Under the pieces are notes generated by a model. It was not told the DNA's origin. It worked only from the letters and a program-made list of their open reading frames with translations, and made no database searches. A program made the translations under genes and the position numbers. From contig JAFZVZ010000033.1 of assembly GCA_017617545.1 (NCBI GenBank), positions 1-52,109 of the forward strand: 52,109 nucleotides of DNA, written 5' to 3'. Below are positions 23,380-32,315 of the stretch, one piece after another; positions within the stretch are counted from its first letter, which is position 1; each line of letters starts with the position of its first letter. The DNA is from Lachnospiraceae bacterium. GTDB lineage: Bacteria; Bacillota; Clostridia; Lachnospirales; Lachnospiraceae.

Positions 23380-26175
23380 ATGGAGATCACAGGTGGCAAA
23401 AGCATTACAATGAACTCGCCGATGAGAGGCCTTCCTCTCACGGCGGGTTTTGTTGTTCTTGAGAAAGCTGTGCGATTTGCCGAAGAGATCATAGCCAAAT
23501 ACGACAGACCTGAGGAGAGCATGCAGTTTGGGGAAACGCTGGTGTTCCTCAGAAACATCAAGGATGAACTTCAGCGCGCGGAAGCGGTGCGCAACGAATA
23601 TCTTCTTACCGTCCGACTCATGATCGCCAGGCAGCTGGTGCTCACCGGACGGACAGAAGTCCAAAACAGAGAATATTCTACTACAGTAGAACGGCTTATT
23701 GAAAGGATGTCCGCGGATCTTCGCAGCTACGATCCGACAGCCTGGGGAAGGCTTCGGGAGTTGCAGCGTGTCATTGAAAATGATGTGCGTTTTGCAGAGG
23801 CGGTCACCGCGGAGACAGTGGGAACGGAAGCCGGCAGCACAAGGCTTCTCAGGGTGGATGCCGCTTCGCTGATCCGTGTGATCAACGAGGGGATCGACCG
23901 TGAGATGTCGCGTGAGATCACGGCGGCGGAGTTGTTCGGACCATTTTCCGGAGGAGAGTTGGTGTTCCGGACGAGAGATCTAGCGGCTGCAGGTGCGGTA
24001 GACACAGATGCGGCGGGTCACGGCGAAGGAAAGCTTGCGTCTGACAACAGAGAACAGCATACGGCCGTCGGCGGGGAGATCAAGGTGTCCTCGGACGACT
24101 ACGGTTATGACAGGCAGAACCTGGTTCTCCGGGAGGCAGCCGAGCATACTGAAGGAATTTCACAGGCAGGCGTGACACAGCAGACCAAAGCGGCAGCAGG
24201 CGCAGGGATCGCAGCAGACCACGCGGAAACGGATACCTCCGACAGTGAGCCCCAAACCGGGAAACAGGGACGGAGAAACTCCGGTAAGCGAGGACGAGGG
24301 AACTCTGCAAACACGGAAGCGGCCAATGCCGATGCAGCGATTGCGAGCGAGTCTCGTGATAGCTCCCATGTTAGCATCCGTGATAACACGGCAACGTTCG
24401 GTGAACACACCGGCAGTACCGATGTCAGCGACGACACAGCAGGCGAAGCCGGTACGACTTCCGACGAGGGTGGTACCGAAGATGCGATACGCGCGGCGGA
24501 ACCGGTCAACGTATCCTCCGATGATTACCGCTACGAGACGGAATCCATGGTGCACCGCGAGTCAGCGGATGACGGCGGGGATACACAGTCAGGGATCATT
24601 CCGCAGCAGGGAACAGAAACGACGCGTGGCGAAGCCAGTGTCCGCGAACAGACGAACGCGTCCGCCGCGGAAGCGGCGAGCGGGGCAGTTGTTGCAGGTG
24701 GTGCAGCTAGATCGGGCGTTGCAGGTGTTGCAAACGGCGAGAATGTTACGAGCGTTGCAGGTGTTGCGAGTGGCGCGGATATCGCGGGTGACGCAGCAAG
24801 TACGAGCCGTGTAGGCGACATGGCCGATGCAAGTGATATCAATAGAGAGAGAACTACTCGAGAAGACAGAACAGACGAAGATAACGCGATCGTCGGCGAT
24901 GCAATCACAGTATCGTCGAAGGACTACGCATACGACGCCGGGACCATGGTTCTCAGGGATGAGACGGGTGCACGGGGTGATGATACAACGAACACACATT
25001 TTCCGCAGCTGACGGATACCGGAAGACGTGCTTCTGACAGCGGGATCGATAGCGGCGGCAGCGACGGCAGCAACGAGCGCATCGTCAGTGAGCGCAATGA
25101 CAGCAGTAACAGCGTAACGGCTGCGGCCGGGGACGAGGCTGTCGTTGGGGATGCTATCCAGGTCTCGGCAGGAGATTACAGATACGGATTTGAGACGTTC
25201 GTTCACAAGGAGAATGCGGAAGTCGGGAGTGAGGCTTCGTCGACTGCAGCGTCGGAATTGCAGAGTGCCGGTTCCCGAGGAGGGGAACCTGTCCGTGTCT
25301 CCCGCGCAGGAGACGGCATCACCGTCAGCAGCGGCGATGACAACGTGAACATTTCGGTCAACGGAGACACGCTGACGGTTACACACGGCAGTGACAGCGT
25401 GAGGGTGCCCCTGGAGGGCAGCGGCGAAGCAGCCCGCAGCACAGCGGCTCCCAGTGCAGACGATGCCGGGGACGCAGCAAGGGGAAGTGCAGTTGATGCG
25501 GCTTCGGGCAATACCGACTACCGCGTGAGTGATCTGATCTATCGGAACGGCAGCGGGACAGCGGAAATGCCGGACAATGCGATCATGATGAACAGCTTCC
25601 TCACGGAGGGCGCGAAGTATTTTGCGGGGCTTGTAGGCAAGCGACCCATGTCTGCTCTGAGAGCACCGGCAGGTATGACGACACTCGGCAACAGCACGAT
25701 GGTGACACTTCCGGAGAATGCACCGGATGGTGCCGCGAGAGGCGAAGCGGAATACAGGGACACGGCAGCGCAGCTTTCATATGCACGTGCCCACAGCGGA
25801 GAGCCGGAACAGCAGGCAAGACCGACGGGCAGTCGCGCAAGCGGGCCGACAACCGATATGCTCGTGCGGCAGTTCGGCAACCTGATCGAAGGTGCCGATC
25901 CTACGGGGTTGACGGAACAGTCCGGCAGCGCGGCATTCGCGGGGGACAGCAGCATACAGCGGTCGGATACCGTGATCCGCGAGCTTGTCACGGCAGTTAA
26001 GAGCGCCGCGGAGAAGTCCGCCGAGAACAGCAAAATGATCGAAGAGATACGCAAGAGACAGACAGAGATGGAAAGCGGAACGCTGAAGACAAGCGACATG
26101 CGGGTGATCTCGGACGAGGTGATCACGCGGCTTCGCTCGGAACTGAGATTTGACCGTTCAAGATATTCGGGATGA
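23380..26175 (+). CDS. Long disordered CIS protein with repeated VSSxDYxY motifs
   Basis: A ~931-residue protein between the tube and LysM genes. Residues ~1-185 are helical and ordered, ending FSGGELVFRTRD. The middle ~600 residues are Ala/Gly/Ser/Thr/Asp rich, low complexity and probably unfolded, broken by a repeated block [IV]-x-V-S-[SA]-x-D-Y-x-Y followed by [LMF]-[VI]-x-[RK]. Copies start near residues 236, 378, 511 and 595, with a degenerate one near 649. The C-terminal ~130 residues are helical and end DEVITRLRSELRFDRSRYSG, a tail like that of proteins at this position in other eCIS loci (recollection). I chose ATG at 23380 (AAGGGG upstream); ATG at 23335 is in frame too. Possible scaffold, tape-measure or cap factor. 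Confidence 0.65.
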   Translation: MEITGGKSITMNSPMRGLPLTAGFVVLEKAVRFAEEIIAKYDRPEESMQFGETLVFLRNIKDELQRAEAVRNEYLLTVRLMIARQLVLTGRTEVQNREYSTTVERLIERMSADLRSYDPTAWGRLRELQRVIENDVRFAEAVTAETVGTEAGSTRLLRVDAASLIRVINEGIDREMSREITAAELFGPFSGGELVFRTRDLAAAGAVDTDAAGHGEGKLASDNREQHTAVGGEIKVSSDDYGYDRQNLVLREAAEHTEGISQAGVTQQTKAAAGAGIAADHAETDTSDSEPQTGKQGRRNSGKRGRGNSANTEAANADAAIASESRDSSHVSIRDNTATFGEHTGSTDVSDDTAGEAGTTSDEGGTEDAIRAAEPVNVSSDDYRYETESMVHRESADDGGDTQSGIIPQQGTETTRGEASVREQTNASAAEAASGAVVAGGAARSGVAGVANGENVTSVAGVASGADIAGDAASTSRVGDMADASDINRERTTREDRTDEDNAIVGDAITVSSKDYAYDAGTMVLRDETGARGDDTTNTHFPQLTDTGRRASDSGIDSGGSDGSNERIVSERNDSSNSVTAAAGDEAVVGDAIQVSAGDYRYGFETFVHKENAEVGSEASSTAASELQSAGSRGGEPVRVSRAGDGITVSSGDDNVNISVNGDTLTVTHGSDSVRVPLEGSGEAARSTAAPSADDAGDAARGSAVDAASGNTDYRVSDLIYRNGSGTAEMPDNAIMMNSFLTEGAKYFAGLVGKRPMSALRAPAGMTTLGNSTMVTLPENAPDGAARGEAEYRDTAAQLSYARAHSGEPEQQARPTGSRASGPTTDMLVRQFGNLIEGADPTGLTEQSGSAAFAGDSSIQRSDTVIRELVTAVKSAAEKSAENSKMIEEIRKRQTEMESGTLKTSDMRVISDEVITRLRSELRFDRSRYSG

Positions 26176-26188
26176 AGGAGGATAACGT

Positions 26189-26923
26189 ATGGATCTCACT
26201 TCAACATTGTTGAACGCTGCGGTTTCCGCGGTGCAAAAGCTCACGGGAAGCAAGGCGGTCATCGGCATTATTGTTAAGGGGAAAATAACAGAGCAGATAC
26301 CGGTACAGTTCAATCCTTCGGAGTACCGGATCACGGAGACCTCCTCGTACTCGCAGACTGAGCGGCGCGGCAAGGATGAGCCCGTAGTCAACTACAACGG
26401 CAGCCAGTTTTCCCGGCTTTCCGTGAAACTCTATTTCAACGGCGACGATTTCTTCTCGGCACAGTCGGCTCTTGACACCGCGTCCAGCCTGATCACGGGC
26501 GAAGAGAAAGAGGGGATCAGCGCAACCATCGAAAAGATCACCGCGCTGACCAAGATCGACGGAGAGTCGCATCAGCCGCCGCAGATCGTATTCGCATGGG
26601 GCTATCTGTGCTTTGTCGGTTTCGCGCAAAATGTGTCCGTCACATACACGATGTTCGACAAGGGCGGTAAACCGCTCCGTGCCGTCATTGATTTTTCAAT
26701 GTGTGGCTCAAACATACCGCTCAGCGAGCGCGGTGAGCCGAAGGAGTCGCCGGACCGCACCAAGGCGAGGACGCTGACCGAGGACACGAACATATGGAGC
26801 ATCGCGAAAAATGAGTACGGCAATGCCCGTGAGTGGCGGAGAATCGCGGAGGCGAACGATATCATGAACCCGCTTGACATTCCGGTTGGAAAGGTGTTGC
26901 GCGTGCCTTCCATCGACGATTAG
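26189..26923 (+). CDS. CIS tube-associated LysM protein (Pvc7/gp53-like)
   Basis: A 244-residue protein. Residues ~20-180 match the contractile injection system tube-protein domain: IPVQFNPSEYRI, TSSYSQTERRG, LSVKLYFNG and FDKGGKPLRAVIDFSMCG. Residues ~192-243 are a LysM domain (NIWSIAKNEYGNAREWRRIAEAN, IPVGKVLRVP). In PVC-like particles it links the tube to the hub. Stop and next start are separated by about ten bases, and a TAGGAGATTT ribosome site spans its stop codon. Confidence 0.88.
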   Translation: MDLTSTLLNAAVSAVQKLTGSKAVIGIIVKGKITEQIPVQFNPSEYRITETSSYSQTERRGKDEPVVNYNGSQFSRLSVKLYFNGDDFFSAQSALDTASSLITGEEKEGISATIEKITALTKIDGESHQPPQIVFAWGYLCFVGFAQNVSVTYTMFDKGGKPLRAVIDFSMCGSNIPLSERGEPKESPDRTKARTLTEDTNIWSIAKNEYGNAREWRRIAEANDIMNPLDIPVGKVLRVPSIDD

Positions 26924-26933
26924 GAGATTTAGC

Positions 26934-28013
26934 ATGGCTGATTTGATGACAGCTACAACCGATACCGCCGAGCTTGAGAACAAGTACGGGAATTTCATCG
27001 TGCCGGCGATGAAGATCAAGTCATCGGGCAATGATCTGATCTCCTCGAATGATCTCTCCGTGACTGAGATGGAGGTGACGCTCTCTCTGGAGACTGCGGG
27101 GATGGTGATCATCAAGATCGCGGACGCCTACGACGTTGAAAAGCACGAGTTTGTCTCAAAGATTAAGACCGCGTTCAAGCTCGGCACGATCCTGACCGTA
27201 GAACTCGGGTACCTCTCGGATACCACCGAGGTGTTCAAGGGTTATGTAGCCGGCCTGGGTGCGGAGTTCAGGGACACGCCGCTTCTGGTTGTAAAGCTGA
27301 TGGATGTCCGCAAGCTGATGATGTCCAGCGGTGTGCGGCGGCAGCTGTATGAGGACAAGAACTATTCCGACATTTTCAAAAAGATCATGGGCAACTACTC
27401 AAAGCTCTGCTCCGTTGAGTGCGACGCGACCTCGGATGAGCTGACGTCGCCGGTTTCGCAGAGCACGAACGATTTTGATTTCGTGAACCAGGAGCTGATC
27501 GCTAAGGGTAAATCGCCACGGGAGTTCTTCGTGCTGACGGACAAAGCATATTTTCGGGAGACCGGGAAAAATAAAACTCCGATCATGAAGACGGAGCTGG
27601 GCAATGTGCTGCTGCGGTTCAGCATGATGGCGGACTACCTCGACACCGAGGTCAACGTGATCGGCTACGATCCCGCCAACATGAAAGCCATCAGTTCCAA
27701 GATGGCGGTCAAGACCACAGAGCAGTATTCGGCAGTGCTTTCCCCGACACCGGCCCAGTTCTTCATCGATGCCGATGCAGACAGCGAGGCCAAGGCTAAG
27801 ACGAGAGCAGAGGCGATCGCGAAGCAGATGCAGATGCAGGTCTGTTACGGGGAGGGAGAGACAGTCGGACTTCCGGAGCTTGTGCCCGGAAGATATATCG
27901 AACTCACGGATGTCGATGCGCTGGTCAATCGCAAATACTACATCAGCGAGGTTCGGCACCGCATCACCGCATCGCGGTATGTCACATTTTTTGAGACGAA
28001 AGGTTGGCTGTAA
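26934..28013 (+). CDS. gpD-like baseplate hub protein (VgrG N-terminal half)
   Basis: A 359-residue protein of the phage late control gpD family: it forms the tube-like hub trimer above the spike. Visible: an N-terminal beta domain (ENKYGNFIVPAMKIKS), a middle SDIFKKIMGNYSKLC block, FDFVNQELIAKGKSPREFFV (the typical W/N-x-x-F-V-N-Q-x-L-A segment) and a late LVPGRYIELTDVDALVN. In many eCIS loci this is fused to the OB-fold spike; here the spike is a separate gene starting at the very next base after the stop (TAA-ATG). ATG at 26934 is chosen over an upstream frame overlapping the LysM gene. Confidence 0.87.
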   Translation: MADLMTATTDTAELENKYGNFIVPAMKIKSSGNDLISSNDLSVTEMEVTLSLETAGMVIIKIADAYDVEKHEFVSKIKTAFKLGTILTVELGYLSDTTEVFKGYVAGLGAEFRDTPLLVVKLMDVRKLMMSSGVRRQLYEDKNYSDIFKKIMGNYSKLCSVECDATSDELTSPVSQSTNDFDFVNQELIAKGKSPREFFVLTDKAYFRETGKNKTPIMKTELGNVLLRFSMMADYLDTEVNVIGYDPANMKAISSKMAVKTTEQYSAVLSPTPAQFFIDADADSEAKAKTRAEAIAKQMQMQVCYGEGETVGLPELVPGRYIELTDVDALVNRKYYISEVRHRITASRYVTFFETKGWL

Positions 28014-28784
28014 ATGGGGCTTTTTGATGATATCAGGATTACCCCGGGTTTCGGGATCCCCGATGTGATCGGGGGGATCGTCACGGGGACGGTCAAGGAG
28101 AATTACAACAAGGATTTTCCGGGCAAGATCAAGGTCGAGCTCTTCCTCGGCGAGGAGGGCAAGAATGTCACGGGTTGGATCCCGGTGATGACGCCATACG
28201 GGGGAAACGAGTTCGGCAACTATTTCCTTCCCGAGGTCGGTGCGGAGGTCGTTGTAGCGTTTCACATGGGCGATCGGAACCGCCCGCTTGTGATCGGATG
28301 CTTGTGGAGCGAGAAAAATGTGTTCCCGCCGGAGACGGTGAAGGAGGAAAATCCCATCAAGACCATAATGACCAAGGGTGGGAGCCAGATCACATTTGAC
28401 GACACGAAGGATAAGGAAATCATATCCGTCAAGACGAAAAAGGGCAGCTTCTTCGAGATCAACGAGGAGCAGCAGACCATTACAGTTTCCGACAAGGACA
28501 AAAAGAACGCCGTCGTGATCAACGCGAAGGACGGCGAGGTGGATGTGACTGCCGACAAAAAGTTTGTGCTGAAGGTCGGAAAGAAGGAAGCAATCACCGT
28601 GACCGACAAGGAGATCACGCTGAAGAGCACCACCGTCGCCGCCAACGCGGACAAGGATCTGAACCTCAAGGGACAGAACACGGCGGTTGAGGGCACCTCG
28701 GTCAAGGTGAAGGGGAACGGGTCCATGGAGGTGTCGGCAAGCGGAACGACGCAGATCAAGGGCGCGATGGTCAAGATTAACTGA
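28014..28784 (+). CDS. gp5/gpV-like baseplate spike protein
   Basis: A 256-residue spike. Residues ~1-100: OB-fold (IVTGTVKENYNKDFPGKIKVELF, GWIPVMTPYGG, YFLPEVGAEVVVAFHMGDRNRPLVIGCLW). Residues ~110-256 form a regular series of short strands of the type x-I-x-V-x-D-K-x-G, matching a triple-stranded beta-helix needle. With the preceding gpD-like hub it rebuilds what VgrG/Pvc8 does in one chain. The PAAR-like DUF4280 protein encoded 13 kb later probably caps its tip. It starts directly at the previous stop, so translation is coupled. Confidence 0.88.
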   Translation: MGLFDDIRITPGFGIPDVIGGIVTGTVKENYNKDFPGKIKVELFLGEEGKNVTGWIPVMTPYGGNEFGNYFLPEVGAEVVVAFHMGDRNRPLVIGCLWSEKNVFPPETVKEENPIKTIMTKGGSQITFDDTKDKEIISVKTKKGSFFEINEEQQTITVSDKDKKNAVVINAKDGEVDVTADKKFVLKVGKKEAITVTDKEITLKSTTVAANADKDLNLKGQNTAVEGTSVKVKGNGSMEVSASGTTQIKGAMVKIN

Positions 28785-28807
28785 CGAAGCGATACGGAGG
28801 CAAGACA

Positions 28808-29239
28808 ATGGCAAATTCGGACAGCAGAAGTTTTCTGGGAACCGGGTTCAGTTTTCCGGTCAGGGTGGATCCCAACACCGGCAAGGTGGAAACCGCTTCG
28901 AATGATGATGATATCCGGGAATCCATACGGATCATCCTCGGGACGCAGCCCGGCGAGCGGCCGATGTGCCCTGAGTTCGGGTGCGCCATCAACCGGTTTG
29001 TGTTCGGAACGACGGACTACACTTCGATCATGCTGATGAAGCAGGCGGTGGAGAGTGCGCTCGTCATGTGGGAGCCGAGGATCAAGAATATCGAAGTGAG
29101 TATCGATCATGCTCCCGACGAGGACGGTCTGTTGCTGATCAAGATCGGTTACACGGTGAGAGCGACCAACAACCCGTTCAACCTCGTGTATCCGTTCTAC
29201 ATCAGCGAGGGCTACAACGAAGCGGCTATGGTGAAATGA
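28808..29239 (+). CDS. gp25-like baseplate wedge protein
   Basis: A 143-residue protein of the GPW/gp25 family: FLGTGFSFPVRVD start, a DDIRESIRIILGTQPGERPMCP helix-turn with the conserved PGERPMxPEFG, then a FVFGTTD segment and ENKNIEVS-like strand pairs. gp25 nucleates sheath assembly at the baseplate, so its presence implies that a sheath protein exists somewhere, although none is encoded in this window. Confidence 0.9.
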   Translation: MANSDSRSFLGTGFSFPVRVDPNTGKVETASNDDDIRESIRIILGTQPGERPMCPEFGCAINRFVFGTTDYTSIMLMKQAVESALVMWEPRIKNIEVSIDHAPDEDGLLLIKIGYTVRATNNPFNLVYPFYISEGYNEAAMVK

Positions 29240-29289
29240 CCCGAAACGGGTTTTGAGAAATATCAGGCGACCGAAAGGAACATAAGCAA

Positions 29290-32238
29290 GTGGTTAAGGT
29301 AGACAGTCGCGGGAGAAAGGAAATCCGTGAGCAGCTGAAGAAGCGTGCCGCGAGCTACACTCCCGAATGGAACATGGACATCGAGAATCCCGACATCGCG
29401 GCAGCGTTGGCGCTTGCCTGCGCCGACATGTTTGAGGGTACGGTCAGGAAGATCAACAGTCTTCCGCTGAAAAATGAGATCGCATTTTTCAACACGATCG
29501 ATTCTTCACTTCTCTCCGCATCGCCGTCGGAGGGCTATGTCAGCTTCGGCCTTTCCTCCGCGGATGTCGGCACGACGGAGGTTCCGAAGGGCACGGTTCT
29601 CTCTGCGTATGCGAAGGACGGGGAGCCGGTCCGCTACGAGACGGTCAGCGAGGTGCTGGTGTCGGCTGCGAAGATCGCCGCAGCGTTCTGCGTCGATGAC
29701 AAGCTCGATCTCATCGGACGCTACGACAGTGTGAATTCGTTCGAAAAGGGTCTCTTTACCCTGCCCGGCAACAATCTGCAGACGCATGTTCTCACAATGA
29801 ACCATCCGTATGCATTTCATATCACCACCGAGGGTGAGCTGTGCCTGAGCTTTTACCAGAACGGCGGAATGACGCTGAAGAGCAATGTCATAGGCGCGCT
29901 TGCAGACAAGGATAACGTGACGATCGAATACTATGCGGGTGAGGAGCAGGGTTATGTGCCGTTCCGTGAGATCCATGAGCGCAGCGGTAAGCTGTATCTG
30001 CGCAAGCAACCGGATATGCCCGGAATCGTCAGCGACGGGAGCAATGATGTGCTGCGCTTCACAGTACGCGACATCAATAAGATTAAAAATTTCCGGTATT
30101 CGTTCGCAGAGGCGATGCCGACCGGAAAGAGGATCGTGCCTGACATGGTGTTTAACGGCAATGCCGAGCTTAACGTCGATTCCTTCTTCCCGTTCGGAGA
30201 GAGATTCCAGATATACAACGAGATCTATATCGGCAGCTCCGAGGTGCTGGATAAGCGCGGAGCGGTCGTCACACTGAGTTTTGACCTGAATATGATCAAG
30301 GTTCCCATTGAGAACCAGGTCGAGGAAGAGATCAAGTGGAAATGGGTCGCGAACAAGGACAGCTTCAAGGAGCACACCGATTACGAGATCGCCATCACGG
30401 AGGTCATCTGGGAATACTATAACGGCTATGGCTGGAGCAGGTTGTTCCGCGACGGTCAGTACAGCGACATTTTCAACTATACCCAGGGCGTGACGGGCAG
30501 CTTCCGAAGCATGACGTTCGTCTGCCCCGAGGACATCAGTCCCGCGTTTGTCGGTGCCGGTGAGGGCATGTTTATCCGGGCGCGGATACTGAAGGCGGAC
30601 AATCTGTACAAGCTGAGAGGGTTCTTCGTCTCGCCGCAGATCCGCAATATCTCCTTTGAATACTATTACACGGAGCACGGCTGCCGCCTCTCCGAGCTGC
30701 GCTCGTTCAACTGCCTCGAGGAGAAGGTGTGCGAGCCGGGAGAGGAGTTCACACCCTTCTACGGGACGGACTGCAAGGGGCGCGCAGTATTCCTCGGCTT
30801 CACGATCCCGCCGGACAACGGTCCGCTGCGGATCTTGTGGGATGTGCGGGAAAATGTGTTCGCTAAGCGCACGGAGCTCAGCTGGGAGTATCTTTCCGAC
30901 AAGGGCTGGAAGCCTATGAATATGGTCGATGAGACCGAGAGCTTTACGTCGGAGGGACTGACAGTATTCCTTGACAATCACGGGTTCGCGAGAAAGCAGT
31001 TGTTCGGCGAGGAGCTCTGCTGGGTGAGGATCCTCGATCGGAAAGGGGCATTTTCCGAGGGAACGGCGACACCGCCCGTCATCGACGGGATTTACTATAA
31101 CGTGGTCCGTGCGGTCAATGTCGACAGCCACAAGGAAGAGAATTTTGCGATGAACGTGTACACGGAAAATGCAGAGTTCAGCCTTGCAGGGGAAGGCCTT
31201 CTCGACGTGGAGGTCTATGTCAACGAATATCCTGCGCTCACCGGTGAGGAGTGCAGGGCGCTGCTCAGCGAGGGACGGCTGCGCGAGGTGACCGACAACG
31301 CGGGAATGGTCACGGAGCAGTGGGTGAAATGGAACGAGGTCGGCACCTTCATCACAGAGGACGGCAGCTCGCGTTCCTTCCTGACCGACCGCAGCAAGGG
31401 CATTGTGAGGTTCGGCAACGGCCGGAAGGGAAAGATCCCTCCGGCGTCCAGCACGGACAACATCAAGGTGGTCTACACAACCGGCGGCGGCAAGCGCTCG
31501 AACGCGGAGCCGGGAAGCATCGTTTCCATGGAGCGCTCCATCGGGTTTGTCACCTCGGTCACGAATCCGAAGCAGTTCTATGGCGGCTGTGATACGCAGA
31601 CCGTGTTCGAGGCGCTCAAGCACAGCTCGGTCATGCTAAGCACGCAGGGCAAGGCGGTCACGGTCCGGGATTTTGAGGAGCTTGCATTTGCCGCATCGAG
31701 AAGTGTCGGAAAAGTCCGCTGTTTCAAGGGCATAAACATAAGCGGTGAGCCGGAGCACGGAGCGGTCACCCTGGTCGTACTCAAGGACAGAGACTGCGAT
31801 TTCAGCACGCTGCGCCGGAAGCTGACGGAGTACATGCTGCCGCGCATGGCAGGTCTGCTTGCATCGTCCGGCAGATTCTACGTGACGGAACCGACCTTCG
31901 TCAGCATGAACATCAAGGCGGAGCTTGCCGCGGGCGGTCTTGAGGGGATCTTCGAGCTGAAGCGCAAGGCAGAGCAGTGCATACGCGAATGTATCGAATC
32001 CTACTCCGGACGCGAGGGCTCGCGGAGCTGGATGCTCGGACGCATTCCGAACGAGCAGCAGATCAGAAGTGCGCTGCTGCGGATCAAGAGAGTGGAATTC
32101 GTCCGCAGCATTAAGATCACCGCATTTGTCTCCGGGGAGAGCGGTTACGCGGAGACGGACATTGAGAAGCTGAGAGAAATGCCGTATATCCTGCCGGTGT
32201 GCGGCGAGAGCGACATCAGCTTTTCGCTTGTGAAATAG
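29290..32238 (+). CDS. Baseplate J-like wedge protein 1 (Pvc11/gp6-like)
   Basis: A 982-residue baseplate wedge component. The N-terminal helix pairs (IREQLKKRAASYTPEWN, NPDIAAALALACADMFEG) and the mid-region strands match large eCIS baseplate J proteins; the C-terminal third holds the J core (DRSKGIVRFGNGRKGKIPP, VTNPKQFYGGCDTQTVFEALKHSSVM, AVTVRDFEELAF). GTG at 29290 with AAAGGA upstream is the likely start. It forms a wedge with the next gene product; the order gp25-J-J-I is typical. Confidence 0.88.
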   Translation: MVKVDSRGRKEIREQLKKRAASYTPEWNMDIENPDIAAALALACADMFEGTVRKINSLPLKNEIAFFNTIDSSLLSASPSEGYVSFGLSSADVGTTEVPKGTVLSAYAKDGEPVRYETVSEVLVSAAKIAAAFCVDDKLDLIGRYDSVNSFEKGLFTLPGNNLQTHVLTMNHPYAFHITTEGELCLSFYQNGGMTLKSNVIGALADKDNVTIEYYAGEEQGYVPFREIHERSGKLYLRKQPDMPGIVSDGSNDVLRFTVRDINKIKNFRYSFAEAMPTGKRIVPDMVFNGNAELNVDSFFPFGERFQIYNEIYIGSSEVLDKRGAVVTLSFDLNMIKVPIENQVEEEIKWKWVANKDSFKEHTDYEIAITEVIWEYYNGYGWSRLFRDGQYSDIFNYTQGVTGSFRSMTFVCPEDISPAFVGAGEGMFIRARILKADNLYKLRGFFVSPQIRNISFEYYYTEHGCRLSELRSFNCLEEKVCEPGEEFTPFYGTDCKGRAVFLGFTIPPDNGPLRILWDVRENVFAKRTELSWEYLSDKGWKPMNMVDETESFTSEGLTVFLDNHGFARKQLFGEELCWVRILDRKGAFSEGTATPPVIDGIYYNVVRAVNVDSHKEENFAMNVYTENAEFSLAGEGLLDVEVYVNEYPALTGEECRALLSEGRLREVTDNAGMVTEQWVKWNEVGTFITEDGSSRSFLTDRSKGIVRFGNGRKGKIPPASSTDNIKVVYTTGGGKRSNAEPGSIVSMERSIGFVTSVTNPKQFYGGCDTQTVFEALKHSSVMLSTQGKAVTVRDFEELAFAASRSVGKVRCFKGINISGEPEHGAVTLVVLKDRDCDFSTLRRKLTEYMLPRMAGLLASSGRFYVTEPTFVSMNIKAELAAGGLEGIFELKRKAEQCIRECIESYSGREGSRSWMLGRIPNEQQIRSALLRIKRVEFVRSIKITAFVSGESGYAETDIEKLREMPYILPVCGESDISFSLVK

Positions 32239-32315
32239 CATTTTACGCTTGTTAATAAAACCCGGAGGCGTCGTTTACACGGCGTGTCCGAGATGAACCG
32301 ATAGGGAGCAACACG

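Noticed and set aside
29506-31623. Long minus-strand frames opposite baseplate, TIR and other genes (also 9791-11854 and similar)
   Set aside because: Mirror frames caused by GC-rich codon usage; Arg/His/Val/Leu-rich products with no motifs, facing clear genes.
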